Shown: in pieces, positions 6,251 through 15,998 of the stretch
How positions within the stretch are numbered: the first letter of the stretch is position 1
Layout: each line of letters begins with the position of its first letter
Source: Pseudomonadota bacterium
GTDB taxonomy: Bacteria > Pseudomonadota > Gammaproteobacteria > Arenicellales > UBA868
DNA length: 19,139 bases
Direction: 5' to 3'
NCBI GenBank assembly: GCA_018661145.1
Contig: JABJIU010000118.1
Location: 1-19,139, forward strand
Made by a program: the position numbers and the translations under genes
The notes under the pieces: generated by a model
The model's input: only the letters and a program-made list of their open reading frames with translations
Told to the model about the DNA's origin: nothing
Databases searched by the model: none

Positions 6251-8911
6251 TCACGCCAATAACTGACGGACCATGTACGGAAGTATTCCTCCGTGGCGGT
6301 AGTAGTCCCATTCCTTAGGTGTGTCGATCCGTACTCGGGCCCTAAATTCCTGTTTGCTCCCATCGGCCCGGACCATCTCTACCAGCACCTGAGCCGCCCC
6401 GATTTCCGGACAGGCTATATTGAACACTTCGGCACCTACGATACCAAGGTTCGCAGCGCCTTGCCCCTCAAGGAACTGCAGCGGCAAGACCCCCATACCC
6501 ACAAGGTTAGAACGGTGAATTCGCTCAAAACTTTCGACCAGCACTGCCTTGACTCCGAGCAGGGCAACACCCTTGGCCGCCCAATCCCGGGAAGACCCGG
6601 TGCCGTACTCCTTGCCCCCAATTACCACCAGCGGCGTATTGGTCTCGGCGTATCGCTGTGCTGCCGAGAAGATAGTCATCTGCTCTCCGGACGGCTGAAA
6701 ACAGGTCCATCCTCCCTCTGTACCCGCTGCCATTGCATTGCGCAGCCGAATGTTCGCGAAGGTGCCGCGCATCATGACTTCATGATTCCCTCGGCGGGAT
6801 CCGTATGAGTTAAAGTCGGCTGGAGCGATACCACGTTCGCTCAGATATTTCCCCGCAGGGCTGTCCACCTGAATCGCTCCCGCCGGAGAAATATGATCCG
6901 TCGTAATACTGTCTCCCAGAACAGCCAGCGCTCGAGCCCCGGTGACTGTCGGTATACCGGGCACTTCCATACTCATGCCGTCAAAGTACGGGGGGCGCCG
7001 CACATAGGTGGAATCCGAATCCCATGAGAACCGGGTCTCTGCGCTGACCGGCACTGCCTGCCAGAGGTCATCCCCGCGAAACACATCTGCATAGCGTGCA
7101 CGGAACATCTCGCGAGTCACGTGGCCATCGACAGCACGATTGATTTCTTTAGTTTGAGGCCAAATGTCGCTCAGCATGACGGGCTGACCCTGCGTATCGA
7201 AACCAATGGGTTCGGACGCAAAGTCAATATCAGTGGTCCCTGCCAGTGCGTAGGCCACGACCAGGGGCGGTGAAGCGAGAAAATTCATCCGCACATCCAC
7301 ATGGACCCGGCCTTCAAAATTACGATTTCCTGACAACACCGAGCAGACAATCAACTGCCCTTCCTTGATCGCAGAACTTACCGCATCGGGCAACGGTCCG
7401 GAGTTACCAATACAGGTTGTGCACCCATAACCGACAACAGCAAAACCAATGTCCTCAAGATCATCCAGAAGCCCTGCGTCCGAGAGATAATCCGTCACCA
7501 CCTGAGACCCGGGCGCAAGAGAGGTCTTAACCCAGGGCTTTGCTGAAAGCCCTCGCTCTCGGGCATTTCGGGCCAGCAGACCCGCCGCCATGATCACACC
7601 GGGGTTCGAGGTATTCGTGCAACTCGTGATCGCCGCAATCACGACAGCGAGGTCAGGGAGTGTGTGATCTACGCCCTCGAGCGTCAGCGACTGCCGTCGA
7701 GCGGGACTCCCGTCGCGGGCGGTCCCCAGTGCTTGGGTAATCTGACCCTTGGCTTCGGTGAGAGAGATTCTGTCTTGGGGGCGCTTGGGTCCCGCGATAC
7801 TGACTACTACTTCCTCAAGATTTAGTCTGACGGTATCGTTGTACTGGGCAAGCACCGTGTCGGACGTTCGAAAAAGTCCCTGGCGCCGACTGTACGCCTC
7901 GACCAATGCAATTTCCTCTTCGGAACGTCCCGTCAGCCGCAAATAGTTCAGGGCCTCGTGATCGATTGGGAAAAATCCGCAAGTGGCCCCGTATTCCGGC
8001 GCCATATTGGCAATGGTGGCCTTGTCCGCGAGGGAAAGGTTATCCAGGCCATCGCCAAAGAACTCAACAAACTTTCCGACGACCCCTTTGCGACGCAACA
8101 TCTCTACAACGGTCAGCACAAGGTCGGTTGCCGTTGCCCCTTCGGCCAAGGTGCCCGTGAGTTCGAAGCCCACCACCTCCGGAATCAGCATCGTCACGGG
8201 TTGTCCCAGCATGGCCGCCTCCGCCTCGATACCCCCCACACCCCAGCCCAATACGCCTAGTCCATTCACCATCGTCGTATGAGAATCCGTTCCAACGACC
8301 GTATCAGGGTAAGCCATCTCATTCCCATTTACTTCGCGGCGGAATATGACACTCGCGAGGTACTCGATATTGACCTGATGGACGATTCCCGTTGCTGGCG
8401 GCACTACGCGAAAATTACTGAATGCCGTTTGACCCCAGCGCAAAAAGGCATAACGCTCAGCGTTTCGACTGTATTCCAGGTCCGCATTATTTTTTAGCGC
8501 CTGGGGCCCACCGAAATGATCCACCATGACCGAATGGTCAATTACAAGATCGGCGGGAGAAAGCGGATTCACCCTGTCCGGATCACCTTTCAGTTTCGCA
8601 ACAGCTTCACGCATCGCGGCAAGATCCACCACCGCGGGAACTCCGGTGAAGTCCTGCATCAGGACGCGAGCTGGTGTAAAGGCAATCTCGGTTTCACTGT
8701 CCGCCGAAGGCTTCCATCCTGCCAGAGCCTCGATATCATCGACTGTCGAGTTGATCCCGTCTTCGGTTCTCAGGAGATTTTCAAGGAGAATCCTCAGGGT
8801 CACCGGTAAACCAGTAAGATCAAAGCGCGGTTCGAGGGCGTCGAGGGCGTATATCTGGTAGCGCTTGCCGTTAACGTCCAGGGAGGTTCTTGAGTTGAAG
8901 GAATCTTTCAT
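6251..8911 (-). CDS. acnA: Aconitate hydratase A
   Basis: This is a 4Fe-4S aconitase of the AcnA/IRP1 type, converting citrate to isocitrate in the TCA cycle. The cluster ligands are C431 in TSCTNTSNP and C497/C500 in GYGCTTCIGNSGPLPD. Other strong signatures are RVLMQDFTGVPAVVDLAAMR near the N-terminus, PDTVVGTDSHTTMVNGLGVL, EYGATCGFFPID, SGNRNFEGRVH, GDSITTDHISPAG and GTGSSRDWAAKG in the swivel domain. It is close to E. coli AcnA all along its length. I chose the ATG at 8911 (886 residues), because E. coli-type AcnA begins at the equivalent place. A GTG at 8938 would add nine residues (MPAWKPQQQ, mostly polar), and neither has a clear Shine-Dalgarno sequence. It lies downstream of ligA on the same strand and converges with the EamA gene. 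Confidence 0.97.
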   Translation of the reverse strand: MKDSFNSRTSLDVNGKRYQIYALDALEPRFDLTGLPVTLRILLENLLRTEDGINSTVDDIEALAGWKPSADSETEIAFTPARVLMQDFTGVPAVVDLAAMREAVAKLKGDPDRVNPLSPADLVIDHSVMVDHFGGPQALKNNADLEYSRNAERYAFLRWGQTAFSNFRVVPPATGIVHQVNIEYLASVIFRREVNGNEMAYPDTVVGTDSHTTMVNGLGVLGWGVGGIEAEAAMLGQPVTMLIPEVVGFELTGTLAEGATATDLVLTVVEMLRRKGVVGKFVEFFGDGLDNLSLADKATIANMAPEYGATCGFFPIDHEALNYLRLTGRSEEEIALVEAYSRRQGLFRTSDTVLAQYNDTVRLNLEEVVVSIAGPKRPQDRISLTEAKGQITQALGTARDGSPARRQSLTLEGVDHTLPDLAVVIAAITSCTNTSNPGVIMAAGLLARNARERGLSAKPWVKTSLAPGSQVVTDYLSDAGLLDDLEDIGFAVVGYGCTTCIGNSGPLPDAVSSAIKEGQLIVCSVLSGNRNFEGRVHVDVRMNFLASPPLVVAYALAGTTDIDFASEPIGFDTQGQPVMLSDIWPQTKEINRAVDGHVTREMFRARYADVFRGDDLWQAVPVSAETRFSWDSDSTYVRRPPYFDGMSMEVPGIPTVTGARALAVLGDSITTDHISPAGAIQVDSPAGKYLSERGIAPADFNSYGSRRGNHEVMMRGTFANIRLRNAMAAGTEGGWTCFQPSGEQMTIFSAAQRYAETNTPLVVIGGKEYGTGSSRDWAAKGVALLGVKAVLVESFERIHRSNLVGMGVLPLQFLEGQGAANLGIVGAEVFNIACPEIGAAQVLVEMVRADGSKQEFRARVRIDTPKEWDYYRHGGILPYMVRQLLA

Positions 8912-9019
8912 CTGCTGCTGTGGTTTCCACGCTGGCACTGGAATTTCGGGCGCCAGTCTGCTTAAAAATGAGGGCGGGATTCTAACGCATCGGAGAGCGA
9001 TCCCGGATGGAACTCATTC

Positions 9020-11068
9020 TCAGTCCGTCACCTTGCCGGCAAGCGCCTTCATCTCATGTTCTTCAATAACCTCAATCCCCAAACTGACCGCCTTGTCGTA
9101 TTTAGAACCCGGATCCGTACCGGCGATCACGAAATCCGTACGTGAGGAAACACTGCCGGACACCTTAGCGCCCTGCTCGATCAGCCATCGTCGGGCCTGA
9201 TCCCGACTAAGATTGGGCAGAGTGCCGGTAATCACTACTGTTTTTCCAGCAAAGACGCCATCCGGCACAACCGTAGGAGCCTCCTCTGGCCAATTCACGC
9301 CGTGCCGCCGCAGCGCTTCGATGACCCGCTGATTGTGGGGCTGATCGAAGAACCGTCTGATTTCCCGAGCGACGACCGGGCCGACGTCTGCCACTGTTTC
9401 GAGCGACTCCACGGTTGCTGGCATCAGCCTTTCGAGCGCCCCGAAGTGTTGCGCCAAGGTTTGTGCTGTTGCCTCTCCCACCTGCGGGATGCCAAGCGCA
9501 AACAGAAAGCGTGCCAAGGTCGTCCGCCGACTTGTTTCGAGAGAAGCAATCAGGTTCTCAGCGGACTTTCGACCCATCCTTTCCAGTGCTGCAAATTCGG
9601 TGGCTGACAACGAAAACAAGTCTGCAGGGGTTTTGACTCGGCCACGATCAACCAATTGCTCAACCAGTTTTGCCCCCAGTCCTTCGATATCCATCGCTAA
9701 CCGGGACGAAAAATGCTTAATCGATTCCTTCAGTTGGGCAGAGCACACCAGTCCTCCGTCACATCGCCGGATTACCCCGCCTTCGTCTGCAGAAACCCCA
9801 GATCCGCACACCGGGCACTCGGTTGGGAATATGAACCGCCGGGTCCCGCGCGGTCGCTGATCGAAGACCACCGAGACCACTTCCGGGATCACATCCCCCG
9901 CCCGCCGGATCACGACGGTATCGCCCTTGCGCACATCGAGCCGTTCAATCTCCGACGCGTTGTGCAGTGTGGCGTTGGACACTGTGACACCGCCGACAAA
10001 AACAGAATCCAACCTTGCCACGGGCGTCAACGCACCGGTGCGGCCCACCTGAATCTCAATAGCTTTGACAACGGTGATTTCCTCTTCGGCAGGAAATTTG
10101 TGCGCCATTGCCCATCGTGGTGCTCGGGACACTGACCCTAGGGCTTGCTGATCATCAACACTGCTAACTTTGTACACTACCCCATCGATCTCATAATCAA
10201 GCGCATCACGCAGTGCCAGAACTTCACGGTAATATTCAAGGCACGCATTGAGACCGTCAACCTCACGTGCCAGTGGATTGATCGGCAGACCGAACTCGCG
10301 CAACCGCTCAAGCATCTGTATCTGGGTTGCGGGTGAATCACTTCCTTCCCAGATCCCAACTGCGTAAGAGAAGAAAGAGAGTCGCCGTTGTGCACAGACA
10401 TTTGAATCAAGCTGTCGCAAGCTACCCGCAGCAGCATTTCGGGGATTCACATACAGTTTTTCATCGCGCGCATTTTGCTGCTCGTTCAGCATCTGAAACC
10501 CTGCCACCGGCATAAACACCTCGCCACGGACATTCAACACAAGTGGGACATCATCGGAACGTAACTGCAACGGGACCGAGGAGATTGAACGGACGTTAAG
10601 CGTCACATCCTCTCCGGTTCGACCATCCCCACGGGTTGCTGCCCGCGTCAACTGCCCGTGTTCATAGGTCAGACTAACGGCGAGTCCATCAATCTTGGGC
10701 TCAGCCACATAGGAAATGGACTCGCGACCAGTTCCCTCGCGGCATCTTCGGTCAAACTCAGCTACCTCTTGGGAAGAAAACGCATTATTGAGTGAGAGCA
10801 TCGGCACACGGTGGTCGATCGATTCAAAACGACCCAACGGGGCAGCACCGACCCGCTGAGTCGGAGAATTCGCCGTGATGAATTCCGGATGTTCGCTCTC
10901 GAGTTTTTCGAGTACCCGAATCAGTCCGTCGTAGCGGGAATCCGAAATAAATGGATCGTCCAACACATGATAACGATAGTTGTGCTCTTCGATCTCGGCG
11001 CGAAGCTTATCAATTTGACCAGCCCTGTCCTTCGCCTTGGCCGGGGCCGGCTTTTTCTTGCTGCTCAC
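9020..11068 (-). CDS. ligA: NAD-dependent DNA ligase LigA
   Basis: LigA seals nicks in duplex DNA during replication and repair, using NAD as the adenylate donor. The 682-residue protein has all family parts in order. Domain Ia carries HNYRYHVLDDPFISDSRYD (29-47). The adenylation domain has the catalytic lysine K125 in the KIDG motif. The OB fold is followed by a zinc finger with C418, C421, C436 and C442. Helix-hairpin-helix repeats cover roughly 450-590, and a C-terminal BRCT domain (about 600-680) contains GKTVVITGTLPNLSRDQA. The start is a GTG at 11068, with a GGTGG nine nucleotides upstream; the lysine/alanine-rich first 14 residues are variable in the family. It is 55 nt downstream of zipA and probably in the same operon as smc and zipA. 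acnA follows after about 100 nt. Confidence 0.98.
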   Translation of the reverse strand: MSSKKKPAPAKAKDRAGQIDKLRAEIEEHNYRYHVLDDPFISDSRYDGLIRVLEKLESEHPEFITANSPTQRVGAAPLGRFESIDHRVPMLSLNNAFSSQEVAEFDRRCREGTGRESISYVAEPKIDGLAVSLTYEHGQLTRAATRGDGRTGEDVTLNVRSISSVPLQLRSDDVPLVLNVRGEVFMPVAGFQMLNEQQNARDEKLYVNPRNAAAGSLRQLDSNVCAQRRLSFFSYAVGIWEGSDSPATQIQMLERLREFGLPINPLAREVDGLNACLEYYREVLALRDALDYEIDGVVYKVSSVDDQQALGSVSRAPRWAMAHKFPAEEEITVVKAIEIQVGRTGALTPVARLDSVFVGGVTVSNATLHNASEIERLDVRKGDTVVIRRAGDVIPEVVSVVFDQRPRGTRRFIFPTECPVCGSGVSADEGGVIRRCDGGLVCSAQLKESIKHFSSRLAMDIEGLGAKLVEQLVDRGRVKTPADLFSLSATEFAALERMGRKSAENLIASLETSRRTTLARFLFALGIPQVGEATAQTLAQHFGALERLMPATVESLETVADVGPVVAREIRRFFDQPHNQRVIEALRRHGVNWPEEAPTVVPDGVFAGKTVVITGTLPNLSRDQARRWLIEQGAKVSGSVSSRTDFVIAGTDPGSKYDKAVSLGIEVIEEHEMKALAGKVTD

Positions 11069-11123
11069 GCGGGTATGCCACCCAATGTTTTTACTCCCGA
11101 GCGCCCCTGTTAAGAAGTCCCGA

Positions 11124-12308
11124 TCAGAACAGACGGATCGCTTCTTCGGAACCAGGCTCTATCCCATACCGCTTCATCGACGACTCCAGTGACCGGATCT
11201 GACGAGCAATGCCGTCAAACTGTGCGTCACTGAGAGCGCCTTTCTGGGGGTCAACCAGAGACCCGCCAATCTGCGTACAGACATAAGTTGCAACCGAAAT
11301 CAGATCGGAAAATGCCTGCGACGGTCGGGGTACTGTGGGCACATTCAGGAAAAGTACGAGACCACGTAACATACCTGACTCCAATTCATCATAGCTGAAA
11401 CTGCCGGCTTCAGACCGTTTGGCAAGACTGAACCGACTGGCCCCCGTCCTTGGGTCGTAAAGATGAAACATGTCGTCCTTACCCAGGCGCATTCCCGCAC
11501 GATCCACAGCGCGCACGATATCAGGACCAGAAAATCCCGAACCCGGGGCCGGCTCGATGTGGATCACAGCGAGCAGGTCAAATTCCTGACAGAATCGCTC
11601 AAGTCGGGCGGCTTGCGGCAAGGCCTCCTCAATCGTCATGTCAAACTTCAATGAACGATTGAGAGACTCCGACATGTAATACGCCAGATTATTGAAGCGG
11701 GTAAGTTCAGACTCAGTCACCGAACCATCCCGATCCGCCATCTGCAGGCTCACGATCAAATCCAAGAACACCTCATCAGCCGATGCCGTTGCAAGGTCGA
11801 GCCATACGTTGCCAGGCTCGGTACGGCCGTGGATCGTACGTGGACGTTGGAGATCAATCTCATGTTCCCGAAATACCGCTAATGCAGTATCCCGAGAAAC
11901 TAGAGATGTGCCCGGCAATCGTGCCCAGTAGTCAATCCTCAACGGTTGACCGCCGATCTCCGACTGTAACGACTGGGCCGAAGCCCCTCTTTCGATTCCG
12001 CTAGCTCCCGGGTCAGACGTACCCGCTGACGCCGTCGGCGCCTGATCACGTTGAGCATCGCCGCTTAAATCGAACTGCGCCGACGCGACGAGAGACGGCT
12101 CTTTCTGGCGAACACGCCGGGCTATGTTTCTGGGCCGTAATCTGGAAACCAGTTGCTCAACGGGGGCACGTTCCAGCACAACTTGGAGCCATCCCAGCGA
12201 CCTTTCCAACAACGGTCTCCCTTCATAACGACTCTGCCACAGCGAAAAAAACACAATCCCGGCGAAGGTGAGAACACCGAGAAGGATCAGGGCCAGTTGC
12301 AGATTCAT
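11124..12308 (-). CDS. zipA: Cell division protein ZipA
   Basis: ZipA anchors the FtsZ ring to the inner membrane. The 394-residue protein starts with a single N-out membrane anchor, LALILLGVLTFAGIVFFSLW (residues 5-24), followed by a basic stretch. A variable linker rich in Ala, Gly, Ser and Asp runs from roughly 75 to 130. The C-terminal FtsZ-binding domain lies near 240-382 and is recognisable from FHLYDPRTGASRFSLAKR, the FLNVPTVP strand and the closing helix ARQIRSLESSMKRYG. A segment with LDLIVSLQMADRDGSVTESE precedes it, as in Pseudomonas-like ZipA proteins. The ATG lies only 2 nt after the smc stop, so translation is probably coupled. The match to E. coli ZipA is weak at residue level, as is usual, but gene order makes the call safe. 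Confidence 0.93.
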   Translation of the reverse strand: MNLQLALILLGVLTFAGIVFFSLWQSRYEGRPLLERSLGWLQVVLERAPVEQLVSRLRPRNIARRVRQKEPSLVASAQFDLSGDAQRDQAPTASAGTSDPGASGIERGASAQSLQSEIGGQPLRIDYWARLPGTSLVSRDTALAVFREHEIDLQRPRTIHGRTEPGNVWLDLATASADEVFLDLIVSLQMADRDGSVTESELTRFNNLAYYMSESLNRSLKFDMTIEEALPQAARLERFCQEFDLLAVIHIEPAPGSGFSGPDIVRAVDRAGMRLGKDDMFHLYDPRTGASRFSLAKRSEAGSFSYDELESGMLRGLVLFLNVPTVPRPSQAFSDLISVATYVCTQIGGSLVDPQKGALSDAQFDGIARQIRSLESSMKRYGIEPGSEEAIRLF

Positions 12309-12310
12309 GA

Positions 12311-15300
12311 CTACTGGGCAGCGACTCTCACCGCCTCATCGATATCAACCGAGACGATCGAGGAAACGCCGGGCTCACCCATCGTGACGCCGAGCAGGAC
12401 ATCAGCGGATTCCATCGTAATCTTGTTGTGGGTGATCACGACCAACTGGGAGACTTCAGAGAGGGTACGCAGCGTCTTACAATAGCGCTCTACATTGCGA
12501 TCATCCAAAGGCGCGTCGACCTCATCGAGAATACAAAACGGCGCCGGATTCAACTTGAAAAGCGCAAAGAGGAGTGCCACCGCAGTGAGGGCCTTTTCCC
12601 CACCCGACAGGAGATGAATGGTGCTGTTGCGTTTGCCGGGGGGACGCGCCATCACGGTAACTCCCGCCGCCAGAAGATCCTCCTCCGTCAGTTCCAGTAC
12701 AGCGCTGCCACCGCCAAACAACTGCGGGAAAAAATCGATAAAGCCTTGGTTCAGACTGTCAAAAGTCGACTTGAATCGGTCACGGGTTTCGCGGTCAATC
12801 TTACGAATCACCCCGGCGAGTGTGTCCAACGCCTCGACAAGATCAGCGTGCTGTGAATCAAGGTACTCTTTGCGCTCCGCCTGCTCTTCAAATTCTTCAA
12901 TTGCGACCAGATTGACCGGGCCGATCTTTATAATCTTCTGTGCAATGCGCTCGGAACGCTCAATCCATTCATTCTCTTTCGCCCCCTCAGGCAAACTTTC
13001 GACTAACTCATTGAGCGTGTATTTCTCTGCCGCAATCTGCTCTTCAAGCGTCTGCAACCGCACGATCAGTTCCTGATCCTTGAGTCGTTGGGTTTCGAGA
13101 CCCTCCCTGGCCGACGCAACCTCCTGCTCGCACTCTGACAAGGTGCCATGTACCTGTCGGATCTGCTGTTCGATGTTTGCGTGCCGGTCACGGCCTTCGA
13201 CCAACGCCTGTTCCGCTTCAGCTCGCTGAGCGAGGAGAATCTGTAAACGATCCCCCATCGCCATGCCCGGCTCCTCACCGGAGGAAAGTTGATCCTTTAA
13301 CTGCTCGTAACGCTCCCGCATGCGGTGGCTCTGCGCCTGAAGGCGTGCCAGACTTGATCGGTGGGAGTCCAACGATGCCTGGCTATGCTGAAGGGCAAGC
13401 TCTGTTTCATGGCGGCGATCCTGTACCATCTGCATATGCGAACGCGCCTCGGCTAAAGCGCGCGCCAACGCTTCCTTTTCCTCAAGCAAACTCCCGCGCT
13501 GATGCTCAAGCACTCCTGTTTCATCTTCGGCAATCGCAAAGTGTCTGCGCGCCTCATCCAGACCGCTTCCCGTCCGGGTAAGCTCCTGCATAATCTCTTC
13601 TGATTCATCAGCAAGCTGCTGCCGACGCGCTTCTATCTGATCAAAACGGGCCTGACGGTCTGCGAAGGTTTGCCGTACTGAGTTCAATGCCTCGAGTATC
13701 CCGGTGACGGTATCCCGGGCCGAATACTGCTGCAACTCCAACGCTCCTAGGCGAGCCCGGGATTTCTCCAATGCCTGCTGCTGCTCGGCGACCTGTTTTT
13801 CCAGCGCCGGGACTTCGTCCTGAAGCCGAGAAAGCTCTTCCTCGCGCTCGAGGAGGCCTGCTGCCGCACCCTGTCCCCGGGGCGCATGCGCCCAGTTAGC
13901 TCCGATCACAATACCGCTTCTCGTCACAATCGATTGCGACTCGCTCAACTGATCCCGCTTTACCAGCGCCTCGCTCAACTCTTCAGCAACGAATACGCCC
14001 GCCAACAGCGGTTCCAGGTTGTAGCGGTCACACGAGACGTACGAAAGCAGTGTATTTTCACCCGCGTCTTGCGAGCTCCCTCCGGATTCAACGAAAAACA
14101 TATCCTGTCGGGGCAGATCAGAATCACTGGACAATACTTTAGGTAGGTCACCGACACCGAGGCCTGACAGCCTGGAGCCCAGCACAGCGTCCGCTGCCCT
14201 CTCCCAGCCGGGCGCAACCCGAAGCTCCCCGGCAAGTGCCGGCGCGTGCGCCAGCCCCCGCTGGTTCAACCAATCCGAGTAGGTCTCATCCCGATCCAAG
14301 GAGGTTTCCTGCAGTTCCTGCAGAGACTGCAAACGGCCGCGGGCTGCGTGCATACGTTGACGCTGATCATCAAGCTCACCCGATTGGGAGTCAACCTCAT
14401 CGCGGGTCTGCACAATCAGGATCATCGACTTGCTCACTTGTGCTTCGGCGTCGGCTAGATCCGCTTCCCCCTGAAGGACACTGCTTCGCGCCGTGTCGAC
14501 CTCGAGACGCTCCTCCTCGCTAAGAAGCGCGCCGATTTCCCCATCCAGACGGGCGAGTCGCTCCTGAGCCTTCGCATCAGCCGATTCCAACTGCTCTATG
14601 CGTGACCGTTGAACCTCTTGATCCTTAATAGGCGTCGTCACTAACTGCGTGAACTCATTCCAGCGATGCTGCCACTCCTCGAACTCACCTTCGCGTTGGT
14701 GTTGACCGGTCGTCGCCTGTTCGCTGGCAATTACTGCTTCATCCCTCCGTATTGTCAGGCTCTCAACTTCAGCGACGAGACTCTCGATGCGCTCTTCGTC
14801 ATGCTGGTATTCGGTACTGATCTCCCCCAAAGTTACTTCCAGCCGCTCAAACTCCGCACGCTGCTGTTCCCCTGTTTCCTTGGCATGCTCGATGGCCTGC
14901 TCCAGGGAAGCGACCTCTGCACCCGCCGCATAGAATGCTGCTTGCCGGTCACTAACCTCCTGCTGCGATGCCATTTCATCGGCCCGCAGACTTTCGATCT
15001 GATTTTCAAGGCCGCGCTGGTGCACTAGATGGGATTCAACTTCTGTTTGCGCCCGTGCGGTCAAAACCGCCTGCTCCTCGGTCGATCCTTTTTGTGCCAA
15101 GTAACGCAGGCCAAACAGTTGGCCGTTAACCTCCCTTTCTTCTTCTTTGAGCTTCTGATACCGACGGGCTGCCTGCGCCTGGCGCTGCAGACGGCGCAGC
15201 TGCGTATCCAGCTCTTTGCGGATGTCGGCCACACGGCTCAGGTTTTCCCGCGTATGGCGCATCCGGGTTTCCGTCTCCCTCCGCCTGTCTTTGTAATGGG

Positions 15301-15811
15301 AGATGCCAGCTGCCTCCTCCACAAAGGCGCGCAGCTCTTCCGGCCGCGCCTCGACAATCCGGCTGACCATCCCCTGTTCGATGATGGAATAGGAGCGGTG
15401 ACCCAATCCGGTCCCCCGGAACAAATCGGTAATGTCTCGGCGCCGACACTGTGCTTTATTAAGCAGGTATTCCGAAGTTCCGTCCCGTGACAGGGTCCTT
15501 TTGACAGAAATCTCGCTAAAACGCGCATACACCTGTGCGCTTTTGCCATCCGAATTGTCAAAGATCAGTTCGACGGATGCTTTCCCGACCGGCTTTCGTG
15601 CTTCCGATCCATTGAAAATGACGTCCGCCATGCTGTCTCCCCGAAGCTTCCTGGCGGAACTCTCACCCATGACCCAGCGGACGGCATCAATCACGTTGGA
15701 CTTACCACAACCGTTCGGACCGATGATGCCGGTCATGTCGGCGGGAATCGTGATCAACGTGGGATCAACGAAGGACTTGAAGCCGGAGACGTGAATTTTT
15801 TTAAGCCGCAT
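12311..15811 (-). CDS. smc: Chromosome partition protein Smc
   Basis: Smc is the DNA-loop-extruding ATPase of the bacterial condensin-like complex (with ScpA and ScpB). The 1166-residue protein has the complete architecture. The N-terminal ATPase half carries the Walker A motif GPNGCGKSN (31-39). A coiled coil extends to about residue 510, and a hinge domain spans about 515-655 (from ALAGELRVAPGWERA to the end of GQGAAAG). A second coiled coil leads to the C-terminal ATPase half, with the ABC signature LLSGGEKALT (1067-1076), Walker B FCILDEVD (1092-1099) and a late VVITHNK switch histidine. No ribosome-binding site is evident before the ATG at 15811. It is the first gene of the smc-zipA-ligA run and diverges from dksA across a long non-coding region. 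Confidence 0.98.
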   Translation of the reverse strand: MRLKKIHVSGFKSFVDPTLITIPADMTGIIGPNGCGKSNVIDAVRWVMGESSARKLRGDSMADVIFNGSEARKPVGKASVELIFDNSDGKSAQVYARFSEISVKRTLSRDGTSEYLLNKAQCRRRDITDLFRGTGLGHRSYSIIEQGMVSRIVEARPEELRAFVEEAAGISHYKDRRRETETRMRHTRENLSRVADIRKELDTQLRRLQRQAQAARRYQKLKEEEREVNGQLFGLRYLAQKGSTEEQAVLTARAQTEVESHLVHQRGLENQIESLRADEMASQQEVSDRQAAFYAAGAEVASLEQAIEHAKETGEQQRAEFERLEVTLGEISTEYQHDEERIESLVAEVESLTIRRDEAVIASEQATTGQHQREGEFEEWQHRWNEFTQLVTTPIKDQEVQRSRIEQLESADAKAQERLARLDGEIGALLSEEERLEVDTARSSVLQGEADLADAEAQVSKSMILIVQTRDEVDSQSGELDDQRQRMHAARGRLQSLQELQETSLDRDETYSDWLNQRGLAHAPALAGELRVAPGWERAADAVLGSRLSGLGVGDLPKVLSSDSDLPRQDMFFVESGGSSQDAGENTLLSYVSCDRYNLEPLLAGVFVAEELSEALVKRDQLSESQSIVTRSGIVIGANWAHAPRGQGAAAGLLEREEELSRLQDEVPALEKQVAEQQQALEKSRARLGALELQQYSARDTVTGILEALNSVRQTFADRQARFDQIEARRQQLADESEEIMQELTRTGSGLDEARRHFAIAEDETGVLEHQRGSLLEEKEALARALAEARSHMQMVQDRRHETELALQHSQASLDSHRSSLARLQAQSHRMRERYEQLKDQLSSGEEPGMAMGDRLQILLAQRAEAEQALVEGRDRHANIEQQIRQVHGTLSECEQEVASAREGLETQRLKDQELIVRLQTLEEQIAAEKYTLNELVESLPEGAKENEWIERSERIAQKIIKIGPVNLVAIEEFEEQAERKEYLDSQHADLVEALDTLAGVIRKIDRETRDRFKSTFDSLNQGFIDFFPQLFGGGSAVLELTEEDLLAAGVTVMARPPGKRNSTIHLLSGGEKALTAVALLFALFKLNPAPFCILDEVDAPLDDRNVERYCKTLRTLSEVSQLVVITHNKITMESADVLLGVTMGEPGVSSIVSVDIDEAVRVAAQ

Positions 15812-15922
15812 GTATTGTTAAAACCGATTGTGGACGCGCGTCAAACCGCTCTCTGGCTGACCCAAAATGGGTCGACAAGAGTAAAGACAAAGGAAAGGCA
15901 GGAGCCATCGAACTTCCCTACG

Positions 15923-15958
15923 ATTATATAGAAACAGAGGGCTCGGGGCCGGGGTCAA
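15923..15958 (-). promoter_or_regulatory. Possible smc promoter elements
   Basis: Reading leftward, a perfect TATAAT occupies 15928-15923, about 110 nt before the smc start, within the A/T-rich TCTATATAATC. A TTGACC lies upstream at 15958-15953, but the spacing of 24 nt is too long for a standard sigma-70 pair. Only the -10 element is persuasive. Confidence 0.3.
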
Positions 15959-15998
15959 TCGACCGAAAATGCCTCCCGGGTCAACTTCACTTTTGAGA

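Noticed and set aside
7749..8861. Antisense frames of 65-111 codons opposite acnA
   Set aside because: The AcnA frame is unambiguous, and these frames overlap each other and lack family features.
8939..9019. Search for a terminator or acnA promoter between ligA and acnA
   Set aside because: CATC/GATG arms with a mismatch form only a weak hairpin without a T-run, and a TTAGAAT -10-like string has no matching -35.
12428..15794. Many antisense frames of 85-153 codons opposite smc
   Set aside because: Smc is strongly conserved in its own frame. GC-biased codon third positions commonly open antisense frames in long genes, and none shows a known motif.
15909..15995. Short plus-strand open stretch after a purine-rich AAGGAAAGGCAGGAG
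   Set aside because: There is no ATG, GTG or TTG at a suitable distance, and the stretch of under 30 codons resembles nothing known.
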